The translations under genes were made by a program, and so were the position numbers. Below the pieces are notes generated by a model. The model was not told where the DNA came from. It saw nothing but the letters and a program-made list of their open reading frames with translations, and did no database searches. From assembly GCA_963815305.1 (NCBI GenBank), contig CAWFFW010000001.1, positions 3,534,001 through 3,598,000 on the forward strand: 64,000 nt of DNA, in the 5' to 3' direction. The stretch's first letter is position 1. Each line of letters begins with the position of its first letter. This stretch comes from CAXBID01 sp963815305 (GTDB lineage: Bacteria > Bacteroidota > Bacteroidia > Flavobacteriales > Flavobacteriaceae). Of the stretch, positions 7,603 through 15,808 are shown piece after piece.

Positions 7603-8622
7603 ATGTCAAACATAAAACAAGCTCTACAAAAGCGTATTTTAGTGCTAGATGGTGCTATGGGTACGATGCTACAAGCTTATAAATTCACTGAAGACGATTT
7701 TAGAGGTGAGCGATTTAAAGATTACCCAACATCTTTACAGGGTAATAACGACTTGTTGTCTATAACTCAGCCAGAGGCTATAAAAACTATTCATGGTAAA
7801 TATTTTGAGGCTGGGGCAGATATTGTTGAAACCAACACGTTCTCTGGAACGACTATAGCCATGGCCGATTACCAGATGGAAGATTTGGTATATGAATTGA
7901 ATTTTCAATCGGCTAAAATAGCTAAAGATGTTGCTGATGTATTTTCAGCAAAAGAACCACTCAAACCACGTTTTGTAGCAGGTTCCATTGGCCCAACAAA
8001 TAGAACAGCAAGTATGTCGCCCGATGTTAACGACCCAGGATACCGGGCGGTAACATTTGATGAATTACGAATTGCATACAAACAGCAAGTTGAGGCTCTA
8101 ATCGATGGTGGTGTAGATTTATTGTTAGTTGAAACTGTTTTTGATACATTAAATGCGAAAGCAGCTTTATTTGCTATTGAGGAAGTAAAAGAAGAACGGA
8201 AAATTGATATTCCAATCATGCTAAGCGGAACGATTACTGATGCTTCTGGAAGAACATTATCAGGACAAACGGCTGAAGCTTTTTTAATTTCAGTATCTCA
8301 TATTCCGTTATTATCTATTGGATTTAATTGCGCTTTAGGAGCTAATTTATTGCAACCACACTTAGAGGCTATTGCAAATAAAACTGATTTTGCTATTTCT
8401 GCTCATCCTAATGCAGGTTTGCCAAATGCTTTTGGAGAGTACGATGAAACCCCTGAAGAAATGGGCGAGCAAATTGAAGAGTACCTGAAGAAAGATTTAA
8501 TAAATATTATTGGTGGTTGTTGTGGCACAAGTCCAGAGCATATTAGAGTGATTGCTAATATAGCAGCGAAGTATAAGCCAAGAGAGTTTGTCACCCTGAG
8601 CGCAGTCGAAGGGTCTCATTAA
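7603..8622 (+). CDS. metH1: Methionine synthase, homocysteine-binding part (split MetH, N-terminal domain)
   Basis: Homocysteine S-methyltransferase barrel of B12-dependent methionine synthase as a separate 339-residue protein. The start chosen is ATG 7603 (MSNIKQALQKRILVLDGAMG); an upstream GTG at 7552 lies just behind the riboswitch. Zinc ligands are C243 in GFNCALGA and the pair C306/C307 in GGCCGTS. It must work with the second metH gene at 8977, which carries the folate, B12 and reactivation domains. The last nine codons are supplied by a TGAGCGCAGTCGAAGG-type repeat, giving an unnatural-looking tail VTLSAVEGSH. Confidence 0.95.
   Translation: MSNIKQALQKRILVLDGAMGTMLQAYKFTEDDFRGERFKDYPTSLQGNNDLLSITQPEAIKTIHGKYFEAGADIVETNTFSGTTIAMADYQMEDLVYELNFQSAKIAKDVADVFSAKEPLKPRFVAGSIGPTNRTASMSPDVNDPGYRAVTFDELRIAYKQQVEALIDGGVDLLLVETVFDTLNAKAALFAIEEVKEERKIDIPIMLSGTITDASGRTLSGQTAEAFLISVSHIPLLSIGFNCALGANLLQPHLEAIANKTDFAISAHPNAGLPNAFGEYDETPEEMGEQIEEYLKKDLINIIGGCCGTSPEHIRVIANIAAKYKPREFVTLSAVEGSH
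8590..8620. repeat. TGAGCGCAGTCGAAGG-type short repeat forming the 3' end of metH1
   Basis: The core CCCTGAGCGCAGTCGAAGGG is a motif I recognise as a common dispersed intergenic repeat of Flavobacteriia. Here it is read through in frame and encodes the last residues of the first methionine synthase gene. No second perfect copy is present in this window. Confidence 0.6.
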
Positions 8623-8632
8623 ATAAAGAAAT

Positions 8633-8914
8633 ATGATTCTTGAAGTAGCCACATTAAATATAAAAGAAGGAATGTCTGATGCTTTTGAAGCTAATTTTCA
8701 AAAAGCAGAAAAGATAATTTCTTCAATGAAAGGCTACATCTCACATCAATTAAAAAAATACATCGAGCAAGACGATAAATATATATTATTAGTGTATTGG
8801 GAAACCATTGAAGACCATGAAATTGGTTTCAGGCAATCAAAAGAATATCAAGAATGGAAAGCATTATTGCATCATTTTTATGATCCATTTCCAACAGTAG
8901 AGCATTATAAATAA
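8633..8914 (+). CDS. Antibiotic biosynthesis monooxygenase (ABM)-fold small protein
   Basis: 93-residue single-domain protein with the dimeric ferredoxin-like ABM pattern. An N-terminal strand MILEVATLNIKEG leads into a helix of about 20 residues. KGYISHQLKKYIEQDDKYILLVYWETIEDH follows, and then SKEYQEWKALLHHFYDPFP at the C-terminus. Such proteins include heme-degrading and quinol monooxygenases and many of unknown substrate. It lies 10 bases after metH1 and 62 before metH2 on the same strand, so it is probably co-transcribed with methionine synthase. No substrate can be named. Confidence 0.8.
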   Translation: MILEVATLNIKEGMSDAFEANFQKAEKIISSMKGYISHQLKKYIEQDDKYILLVYWETIEDHEIGFRQSKEYQEWKALLHHFYDPFPTVEHYK

Positions 8915-8929
8915 TTTAAGTTGAGTTTC

Positions 8930-8962
8930 AGACCTGCGAGGTTTTTAAAACCTTGTAGGTCT
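8930..8962. repeat. AGACCT...AGGTCT palindromic intergenic repeat
   Basis: AGACCTGCGAGGTTTTTAAA followed by ACCTTGTAGGTCT forms a long imperfect inverted repeat. It is a dispersed repeat type known from many Bacteroidota genomes. It lies between the ABM gene and metH2 and would form a hairpin in the mRNA. No run of T follows, so I do not call it a terminator. Confidence 0.65.
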
Positions 8963-8976
8963 AACAGAGATAGAAA

Positions 8977-11652
8977 ATGAAAATAAAACAAACGAAATAC
9001 ATGAAATTGTCTGGTTTAGAACCTTTGGTTTTAAACGAAAATAGCAATTTTATAAATGTAGGAGAGCGAACTAATGTTGCTGGGTCTCGAAAATTTCTTC
9101 GCTTAATAAAAGAAGAAAAATTTGATGAAGCTTTAGATATTGCAAGACATCAAGTAGATGGTGGCGCACAAATCATCGATATTAATTTTGATGATGGTTT
9201 GATTGATGGTAAGGAAGCGATGATTCGTTTTTTGAATTTAATCGCAGCAGAGCCGGATATTTGTCGTGTGCCTATCATGATTGATAGTTCTAAATGGGAA
9301 ATCATTGATGCTGGTTTACAAGTTGTACAAGGAAAATCTGTTGTAAATTCTATTTCCTTAAAAGAAGGCGAAGACAAATTTATTTGGGAAGCAAAACAAA
9401 TAAAGCGATATGGAGCTGCAGTAATTGTGATGGCTTTTGATGAAGTTGGTCAAGCCGATAATTATGAACGAAGATTAGAAATTTCAAAACGCTCGTATGA
9501 TATTTTGGTTAACAAAGTAGGTTTTCCTTCTGAAGATATCATTTTCGATTTAAACATTTTTCCTGTAGCAACAGGAATGGATGAGCATCGTAGAAATGCG
9601 ATTGATTTTATTGAAGCCACACGTTGGGTTCGTCAAAATCTTGAAAATGTTTCGGTAAGTGGAGGTGTGAGTAATGTGTCATTTTCTTTTAGAGGAAATG
9701 ATGGCGTTCGTGAAGCAATGCACTCGGTGTTTTTATATCATGCTATTCAAGCAGGGATGAACATGGGTATTGTGAATCCTGCACTTTTAGAGGTTTATGA
9801 TGATATTCCGAAGGATTTATTAGAACATGTAGAAGATGTTATTTTAGATAGAAGAGATGACGCTACCGAGCGGTTATTAGATTTTGCAGAAACGGTAAAA
9901 GGCTCGAAAGTTGAAAAAGGCTTGGATCTATCATGGCGAGAAAACCCGCTTCAAGATAGAATTACCCACGCTCTAGTAAAAGGCATTGATGCTTTTATTA
10001 TTGAAGATGTTGAGCAAGCAAGACAAGAAGCCGAAAAACCTATTGAGGTTATTGAAGGCCATTTAATGATTGGGATGAATGTTGTTGGCGATTTATTTGG
10101 CGCTGGAAAAATGTTTCTACCACAAGTTGTAAAATCTGCTCGTGTCATGAAAAAAGCGGTTGGTTATTTAAATCCATTTATTGAAGCTGAAAAAGGAGAC
10201 AAGCAAGAGCCAGTTGGTAAAATACTAATGGCAACTGTTAAAGGTGACGTTCATGATATTGGAAAAAATATAGTTAGTGTAGTTTTAGCCTGCAACAATT
10301 ATGAAATTGTTGACTTAGGCGTCATGGTTCCGCCAGAAAAAATTATTGAAACAGCTATAAGAGAACGTGTTGATGCAATTGGTTTATCGGGTTTAATTAC
10401 ACCATCACTTGATGAAATGGTGTATTTAGCAAAAGAAATGCAGCGTCAAAATTTTGATGTGCCGTTACTTATTGGTGGAGCAACAACATCAAAAGCACAT
10501 ACTGCGGTCAAGATTGATACGCAATATAAAAATGCAGTAGTTCATGTTAATGATGCTTCAAGAGCAGTAACAGTTGTTGGGGATTTATTAAATAAGAAAA
10601 CATCAAAAGAGTATGTTGCTAAAATGAAAAACGATTATGATGAATTTCGGACTAAGTTTCTAAAACGAGGTAAAGAGAAATCATATATTTCAATACATGA
10701 GGCACGACGTAAAAAGTATAAAATTAATTGGGAAACATCCGAAATTATAAAGCCTAAAGAACTTGGTGTTCAGATTTTAAAACAACTAAGTTTAAAAGAA
10801 TTAGAACCTTTTGTAGATTGGAGTCCGTTTTTTAGAAGTTGGGATTTACACGGTAAGTATCCCGATATTTTAACAGATGAGATAGTAGGCGAACAGGCTA
10901 ATCAATTATTTGAAGATGCGCAAGCTATGGTTAAAGATATTGTCGCAAAACAGTTATTAAAACCTAAAGCAGTTTTTGGATTGTTTGAAGCGAACTCAAT
11001 AAATGAAGATGACATTTCAGTTCAGAAAAAAGGAAAAGAAATTGCTGTTTTTAGAACCTTACGACAGCAATTAAAAAAGCGAGAAGGCATCCCAAACCAT
11101 GCTTTGGCAGATTTTGTTGCGCCGAAAGAATCAGAAAAAGCAGATTACATAGGTATTTTTTGTACAGCCATTTTTGGGGCACAAGAATTAGCTGAATATT
11201 ATCGAGAAAAAGAGGATGATTATAATGCGATTATGGTCCAGGCCATTGCAGACAGATTTGCTGAGGCTTTTGCTGAGTATTTGCACAAGCAAGTACGAAC
11301 AAAACATTGGGGTTATGCGGAAAATGAAGATTTAACTAATGCCGATTTAATTAAAGAGAGCTATAAAGGAATTCGTCCAGCACCAGGTTATCCAGCTTGT
11401 CCCGATCATTTAGAGAAGGAGACGATTTGGGAATTACTAGAAGTTGAAAAATTAATAGGTGTAACGCTTACTGAAAGTTTAGCCATGTGGCCAGCAGCAG
11501 CAGTATCAGGTTATTATTTTGCAAATCCTGAGGCTAAATACTTTGGTTTAGGCAAAATTACGGATGACCAAGTTTCTGATTATGCAACTAGAAAGGGCAT
11601 AACAAAAGAGAAAGCAAGAAAGTGGCTGCATCCAACGCTTGCAGAAGAGTAA
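8977..11652 (+). CDS. metH2: Methionine synthase, folate/B12/activation part (split MetH, C-terminal domains)
   Basis: 891 residues holding the three remaining modules of B12-dependent methionine synthase. The pterin-binding barrel is roughly 1-320 (NFINVGERTNVAGSRKF). The B12 cap and Rossmann domain follow at about 325-540, with the axial-histidine motif DVHDIG (D424, H426, G429) and SGLITPS. The AdoMet-binding reactivation domain runs from about 565 to the end (RPAPGYPACPDH at 800-811). The homocysteine domain is missing here because it is encoded by the gene at 7603. It transfers methyl from methyl-tetrahydrofolate to homocysteine via cobalamin. Confidence 0.96.
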   Translation: MKIKQTKYMKLSGLEPLVLNENSNFINVGERTNVAGSRKFLRLIKEEKFDEALDIARHQVDGGAQIIDINFDDGLIDGKEAMIRFLNLIAAEPDICRVPIMIDSSKWEIIDAGLQVVQGKSVVNSISLKEGEDKFIWEAKQIKRYGAAVIVMAFDEVGQADNYERRLEISKRSYDILVNKVGFPSEDIIFDLNIFPVATGMDEHRRNAIDFIEATRWVRQNLENVSVSGGVSNVSFSFRGNDGVREAMHSVFLYHAIQAGMNMGIVNPALLEVYDDIPKDLLEHVEDVILDRRDDATERLLDFAETVKGSKVEKGLDLSWRENPLQDRITHALVKGIDAFIIEDVEQARQEAEKPIEVIEGHLMIGMNVVGDLFGAGKMFLPQVVKSARVMKKAVGYLNPFIEAEKGDKQEPVGKILMATVKGDVHDIGKNIVSVVLACNNYEIVDLGVMVPPEKIIETAIRERVDAIGLSGLITPSLDEMVYLAKEMQRQNFDVPLLIGGATTSKAHTAVKIDTQYKNAVVHVNDASRAVTVVGDLLNKKTSKEYVAKMKNDYDEFRTKFLKRGKEKSYISIHEARRKKYKINWETSEIIKPKELGVQILKQLSLKELEPFVDWSPFFRSWDLHGKYPDILTDEIVGEQANQLFEDAQAMVKDIVAKQLLKPKAVFGLFEANSINEDDISVQKKGKEIAVFRTLRQQLKKREGIPNHALADFVAPKESEKADYIGIFCTAIFGAQELAEYYREKEDDYNAIMVQAIADRFAEAFAEYLHKQVRTKHWGYAENEDLTNADLIKESYKGIRPAPGYPACPDHLEKETIWELLEVEKLIGVTLTESLAMWPAAAVSGYYFANPEAKYFGLGKITDDQVSDYATRKGITKEKARKWLHPTLAEE

Positions 11653-11754
11653 GTTTGCGTTAGGGATTGAAATGGCATCCTTTTTTTGCTGCCATATATG
11701 GCAAAAAAAGATATAATTAAAAGCGCGACCCTTGTGGTAACGCCCAAAAAGTAA
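11653..11754. repeat. ~100 bp flavobacterial intergenic repeat with GCGTTA/TAACGC ends (copy 1)
   Basis: It begins TTTGCGTTAGGGATTG and ends GACCCTTGTGGTAACGCCCAA, so GCGTTA and TAACGC form inverted ends. Inside is a second palindrome, TTTTTTTGCTGCCATATATG running into GCAAAAAAA. The same head and tail recur at 22287-22378, with degraded pieces at 33296 and 63034. No open reading frame is present. It separates metH2 from metF. Confidence 0.7.
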
Positions 11755-11768
11755 ATTATTAACTAATT

Positions 11769-11795
11769 AAAAGTCCCTTTTGGGGATTTAGGGGA
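11769..11795. repeat. CCCTTTTGGGG-type repeat touching the metF start
   Basis: AAAGTCCCTTTTGGGGATTT followed by AGGGGA ends directly at the metF ATG. It is a member of the C/G-rich palindrome family also seen before sulfite reductase, tyrA and dtd. The AGGGGA end lies in ribosome-binding-site position. Confidence 0.55.
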
Positions 11796-12752
11796 ATGAA
11801 AGTAACAGACCACATAAAAAAAGCTAACGGAAAAACCTTATTTTCTTTTGAAATTATACCGCCACAAAAAGGGCGAAATATTCAGGAATTATACGATAAT
11901 ATTGACCCTTTAATGGAATTTAAACCACCTTTTATTGATGTAACAACCTCTAGAGAAGAGTATATTTATATTGATAAAGGAGATGGGCTTTTAGATAGAA
12001 AAATTACCCGAATGCGACCAGGAACTGTTGGTATATGTGCGTCAATACAGCACAAATACAATGTAGATGCTATTCCACATGTATTATGTGGCGGATTTAC
12101 AAAAGAAGAAACAGAATATGTATTGGTGGATTGTCATTATCTTGGTATTCAAAATGTGATGGCATTACGTGGTGACGCGATGAGCCATGAAAAATATTTT
12201 GAACCTTGTGATGGTGGCCATAAGTTTGCTAGCGATTTGGTAAGACAAATTCAGGATTTGAATACTGGAAAATATTTGCATGATGTTATTGAAGCTGAAC
12301 ATAAATCTGATTTTTGTATTGGCGTTGCTGGTTATCCTGAAAAACATATGGAAGCACCCTCATTACAAACCGATTTAAAACGTCTTAAAGAAAAAGTTGA
12401 AAAAGGGGCCGATTATGTAGTAACACAGATGTTTTTTGATAATCAAAAGTATTTTGAGTTTGTTGAACTTGCTAAAAAAGCAGGAATTAATGTGCCTATT
12501 ATTCCAGGTATAAAACCCTTAGCTGTTAAGCGGCATTTACAACTGTTGCCTCAAGTTTTTAAAATTGATATACCTGAAGATTTAATAAATGCGGTTGAAG
12601 ATTGTAAAGATAACAAAGCGGTAAGACAAATAGGTATTGAGTGGGCTATCAAACAATCAATAGAATTAAAAGATTATGGTGTGCCTGTGCTCCATTACTA
12701 TTCCATGGGAAAGAGTGATAATATAAAAGCTATTGCGTCGCAGTTGTTTTAA
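11796..12752 (+). CDS. metF: 5,10-methylenetetrahydrofolate reductase
   Basis: FAD-dependent reductase making 5-methyl-tetrahydrofolate, the methyl donor for the methionine synthase encoded just upstream. The protein has 318 residues, the usual length of the bacterial enzyme. The TIM-barrel start FSFEIIPPQKGRNI carries the catalytic Glu of the E(F/Y)xPP motif. The NVMALRGDAM segment and the ADYVVTQMFFDNQKYFEF segment are conserved folate/FAD-site elements. It is separated from metH2 only by two repeats, so transcription from the SAM riboswitch may extend into it. Confidence 0.96.
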   Translation: MKVTDHIKKANGKTLFSFEIIPPQKGRNIQELYDNIDPLMEFKPPFIDVTTSREEYIYIDKGDGLLDRKITRMRPGTVGICASIQHKYNVDAIPHVLCGGFTKEETEYVLVDCHYLGIQNVMALRGDAMSHEKYFEPCDGGHKFASDLVRQIQDLNTGKYLHDVIEAEHKSDFCIGVAGYPEKHMEAPSLQTDLKRLKEKVEKGADYVVTQMFFDNQKYFEFVELAKKAGINVPIIPGIKPLAVKRHLQLLPQVFKIDIPEDLINAVEDCKDNKAVRQIGIEWAIKQSIELKDYGVPVLHYYSMGKSDNIKAIASQLF

Positions 12753-12791
12753 TTATTCTGTTATTTTTACAATTTTCAAGCAATTCTATTA

Positions 12792-13889
12792 ATGCGGCAA
12801 TTATTTTTATGTGCTTTTTGTGTAATTTGTAGTTTTTCTTTTTCTCAAGAAAAGCAGAACACATCTTATCTAGACATTAATTATTTTAAAGGGAATATTG
12901 CTTTACATAATAATGATATTCTTCATTTAATTAATGGGCATCCTGAGGGTTTTATTTTAAGTTGGAATAAAAAAACGTATGGTTTCAAAAATTGGGAACA
13001 GCGTTACAATTATCCAGATTACGGTGTTTCATTTGCATATCAAAATCTGAAAAATGATGTTTTAGGAAATGCTACTTCAATATATGCGCATTATAATTTT
13101 TATTTTTTAAAGCGAAATTTAATGTTTCGTATTGGTCAAGGATTAGGCTATACTAATAACCCTTATAATAAGGAAAATAACTTTAGGAATATTGCATATG
13201 GTTCTCATCTTATGAGTAGTACTTTTTTAATGCTCAATTACAAAAAGGAACGTATTATAGATAAGTTTGGGTTACAAGCAGGATTCTCGTTGCTACATTA
13301 TTCCAATGCTAATTTTAAAGCCCCAAATTCCAGCACGAATTCTATAACTTTTAATTTGGGTATTATTTATAATTTAGATGAAGAAGAACAGGAATATAAA
13401 AATACCTTAGATGGAAATGACAGGAAATTTACTGAACCTGTAAAATATAATATTGCTTTTAGAGCAGGTATTAATGAAAGTGATGTTGTAGATAGTGGAC
13501 AATTTCCGTTTTATATTTTATCTGCTTATGCTGATAAACGCATTAATAGAAAAAGTGCTTTTCAGTTTGGAACCGATGTTTTCTTTTCAAATTTTTTAAA
13601 AGAACTCATTTATTATAGAAGTGTATCTTTTCCAGAAGAAGAGGTTTCGGGAAGTGAAGATTATAAACGCGTTGGGGTTTTTGTAGGGCATGAGTTGTTT
13701 ATACATAAAACGTCGTTTATTACACAATTGGGTTATTATGTTTATTACCCTTATGATTTTGAAGGACGAACTTATTTCAGGATAGGTTTAAAACGTTATT
13801 TTAATGATAAATTTTTCGGTGCTTTAACGCTTAAATCTCATGGAGCAAAAGCCGAAGCTGTTGAGTTTGGAATTGGAGTTAGATTATGA
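12792..13889 (+). CDS. PagL-like acyloxyacyl hydrolase / lipid A deacylase family outer-membrane protein
   Basis: 365-residue protein with a signal peptide (MRQLFLCAFCVICSFSFSQ) and alternating beta-strand pattern throughout. The HYSN motif at H169-S171-N172, inside LLHYSNANF, matches the catalytic His-Ser region of PagL-type lipid A 3-O-deacylases. It is about twice the length of PagL and its C-terminal half has further predicted barrel strands. Likely located in the outer membrane. The activity is inferred from this motif only. The last 4 bases overlap the next gene. Confidence 0.7.
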   Translation: MRQLFLCAFCVICSFSFSQEKQNTSYLDINYFKGNIALHNNDILHLINGHPEGFILSWNKKTYGFKNWEQRYNYPDYGVSFAYQNLKNDVLGNATSIYAHYNFYFLKRNLMFRIGQGLGYTNNPYNKENNFRNIAYGSHLMSSTFLMLNYKKERIIDKFGLQAGFSLLHYSNANFKAPNSSTNSITFNLGIIYNLDEEEQEYKNTLDGNDRKFTEPVKYNIAFRAGINESDVVDSGQFPFYILSAYADKRINRKSAFQFGTDVFFSNFLKELIYYRSVSFPEEEVSGSEDYKRVGVFVGHELFIHKTSFITQLGYYVYYPYDFEGRTYFRIGLKRYFNDKFFGALTLKSHGAKAEAVEFGIGVRL

Positions 13890-14632
13890 GAAAATTGATT
13901 TATATACTTTCACTTTTATTAATTTTTGCTTGCGATAGCGAGAATACTGGAAATTGTTTTCAAAAAGCAGGACGTATTACGCAACAAGAAATTATAGTTG
14001 ATAGTTTTGATAAAATATTAGTAAATAGAGATATTGAATTAATTATTAAAGAAGGAATTGAACAAAAAGTAGTTATTGAAACCGGAGTGAATTTATTAAA
14101 TGATGTTGAAGCAATTGCTTTAGATGGAAAGTTAGTATTAACCGATAATAATTCTTGTAATTTTGTTCGTGATTATGGGATTACAAAAGTATATATAACT
14201 TCACCAAATATTACTGAAATAAGAAGTTCTACACAATATGACATCAGTTCTGATGGGGTTTTAAACTATCCAGATTTATCTATTTTTTCTGATGATTTTT
14301 TTGCGCCAGATTCTTTTACCGTTGGCGATTTTAAGCTTCAAATTGATAATAATTCTTTTCAACTTGTTTTTAACAACATATCGAATTGCTTTATTTCTGG
14401 GAAAACGAATACTCTAAATATCACATTTGCAGCAGGAACATCGCGTTTTGAAGGTAGAAATTTAATAGCTCAAAACGTTACTATTTGGAATAGAAGTTCA
14501 AACGATATGATTGTAAATCCTCAACAATCTATTACCGGATTAATTTCTGGACCAGGCGACGTTATTTCAATTAACACACCACCAATTATTGAAGTTGAAG
14601 AAGTTTATAAAGGACGCTTAATTTTCGAATAA
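13886..14632 (+). CDS. DUF2807 (putative auto-transporter adhesin head GIN) lipoprotein
   Basis: 248 residues with a lipoprotein signal ending LLLIFAC, so C16 is the likely lipidated residue. The body is a repetitive beta-rich domain (VDSFDKILVNRDIELIIKEG near the N-terminus) typical of DUF2807, which forms a beta-helix in known structures. The function of the family is unknown. It overlaps the preceding barrel gene by ATGA and is probably co-translated with it. Its last 15 bases overlap the convergent ackA gene. Confidence 0.8.
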   Translation: MRKLIYILSLLLIFACDSENTGNCFQKAGRITQQEIIVDSFDKILVNRDIELIIKEGIEQKVVIETGVNLLNDVEAIALDGKLVLTDNNSCNFVRDYGITKVYITSPNITEIRSSTQYDISSDGVLNYPDLSIFSDDFFAPDSFTVGDFKLQIDNNSFQLVFNNISNCFISGKTNTLNITFAAGTSRFEGRNLIAQNVTIWNRSSNDMIVNPQQSITGLISGPGDVISINTPPIIEVEEVYKGRLIFE

Positions 14633-15805
14633 ACTAACCGATTGTTTTGCAATTTCCAACTCTTCGTTTGTAGGAATCACTAATATTTTAACCTTTGATT
14701 TTTCAGTACTTACAACAGTTAATTTATTTGGTCGCACTTCGTTTTTTTCTAAGTCGAGCGAAATACCCATGTAATCCATATCCTCACAAACTCGTTTCCT
14801 CATTTCGGGAGAGTTTTCGCCAATGCCCGCTGTAAAAACAATTGCATCCAAACCGTTTAAAATGGCTGCATAGCTTCCAATGTATTTTTTTATTCGGTAA
14901 GCATTCATTTGTAAAGCCAATTGGCAAGATTTATTTCCTTTTTCAGCTTCAGCTTGAATATCTCTTAAATCACTATAACCTGTTAAACCCAACATGCCAC
15001 TTTTCTTTTGAAGAATGGTATTAATTTCACTAAAACTAAGATTAAATTTTTCGGCCAAATGAAAGATTATAGATTGGTCAATATCCCCAGAACGTGTGCC
15101 CATAATGAGTCCGTTAACTGGTGAAAAACCAAGCGTATGGTCAATACTTTTACCATCTTTAATGGCGGTCATGCTGCACCCGTTTCCGAGGTGAATGGTA
15201 ATAATTTTAGAATGCTCTTTTTCTAAAAACTCTATGGCTTTTTCTGAAACATATTTATGACTTGTACCATGAAAACCATATAAACGAATATTATGTTTAT
15301 CTAAATAGTCGTTAGGAATGGCATATTTATAAGCATACTCTGGAATAGATTGATGAAAAGCTGTATCAAAAACAGCAACTTGTTTAGCTTTCGGGAATAT
15401 GCCTTCTGCAACTTCAATACCTTCTAAATTGGCAGGATTATGTAAAGGCGCTAAACTGGAAAGTGCTCTAATTTTATTTTTTACCACTCGAGTAATTTCA
15501 GTAGTAGCAGTAAAATGCTTACCACCATGAACTACGCGATGCCCAACAATATCAATGGCATCTGTAGATTTGATAATACCAGTCTCTTTATTTAATAATT
15601 GTTTTGATAGTAATTCTAAACCAACTTTATGGTTTGGAATAGGTTGAACAATTTCAATGGTGTTTTTATCGGTTTTGAATTTAAATATAGCATCATCTAA
15701 TCCAATACGTTCAATTAGTCCAGAGCATAAGACGCTTTTTTCTGGCATTAAAAACAATTGAAATTTTAAGGAAGAACTTCCTGAATTTAAAACTAATACT
15801 TGCAT
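14618..15805 (-). CDS. ackA: Acetate kinase
   Basis: Interconverts acetyl phosphate plus ADP with acetate plus ATP. The protein has 395 residues, full length. Motifs: LVLNSGSSSLKFQLF at the N-terminus, the acetate-site VVHGGKHFT, the FDTAFHQSIP aspartate segment, the YGFHGTSHKYV signature, HLGNGCS and TAGIGENSPEMR. It lies 3 bases downstream of pta on the same strand, the classical pta-ackA pair. Its 3' end runs 15 bases into the convergent DUF2807 gene. Confidence 0.97.
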   Translation of the reverse strand: MQVLVLNSGSSSLKFQLFLMPEKSVLCSGLIERIGLDDAIFKFKTDKNTIEIVQPIPNHKVGLELLSKQLLNKETGIIKSTDAIDIVGHRVVHGGKHFTATTEITRVVKNKIRALSSLAPLHNPANLEGIEVAEGIFPKAKQVAVFDTAFHQSIPEYAYKYAIPNDYLDKHNIRLYGFHGTSHKYVSEKAIEFLEKEHSKIITIHLGNGCSMTAIKDGKSIDHTLGFSPVNGLIMGTRSGDIDQSIIFHLAEKFNLSFSEINTILQKKSGMLGLTGYSDLRDIQAEAEKGNKSCQLALQMNAYRIKKYIGSYAAILNGLDAIVFTAGIGENSPEMRKRVCEDMDYMGISLDLEKNEVRPNKLTVVSTEKSKVKILVIPTNEELEIAKQSVSLFEN

Positions 15806-15808
15806 ATA

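Noticed and set aside
8930..8962. Palindrome considered as a terminator between the ABM gene and metH2
   Set aside because: There is no T run after the stem on either strand, and the sequence matches a dispersed repeat type.
11653..11754. Repeat considered as a CRISPR unit or an insertion sequence
   Set aside because: It is not tandemly arrayed with spacers and carries no transposase frame.
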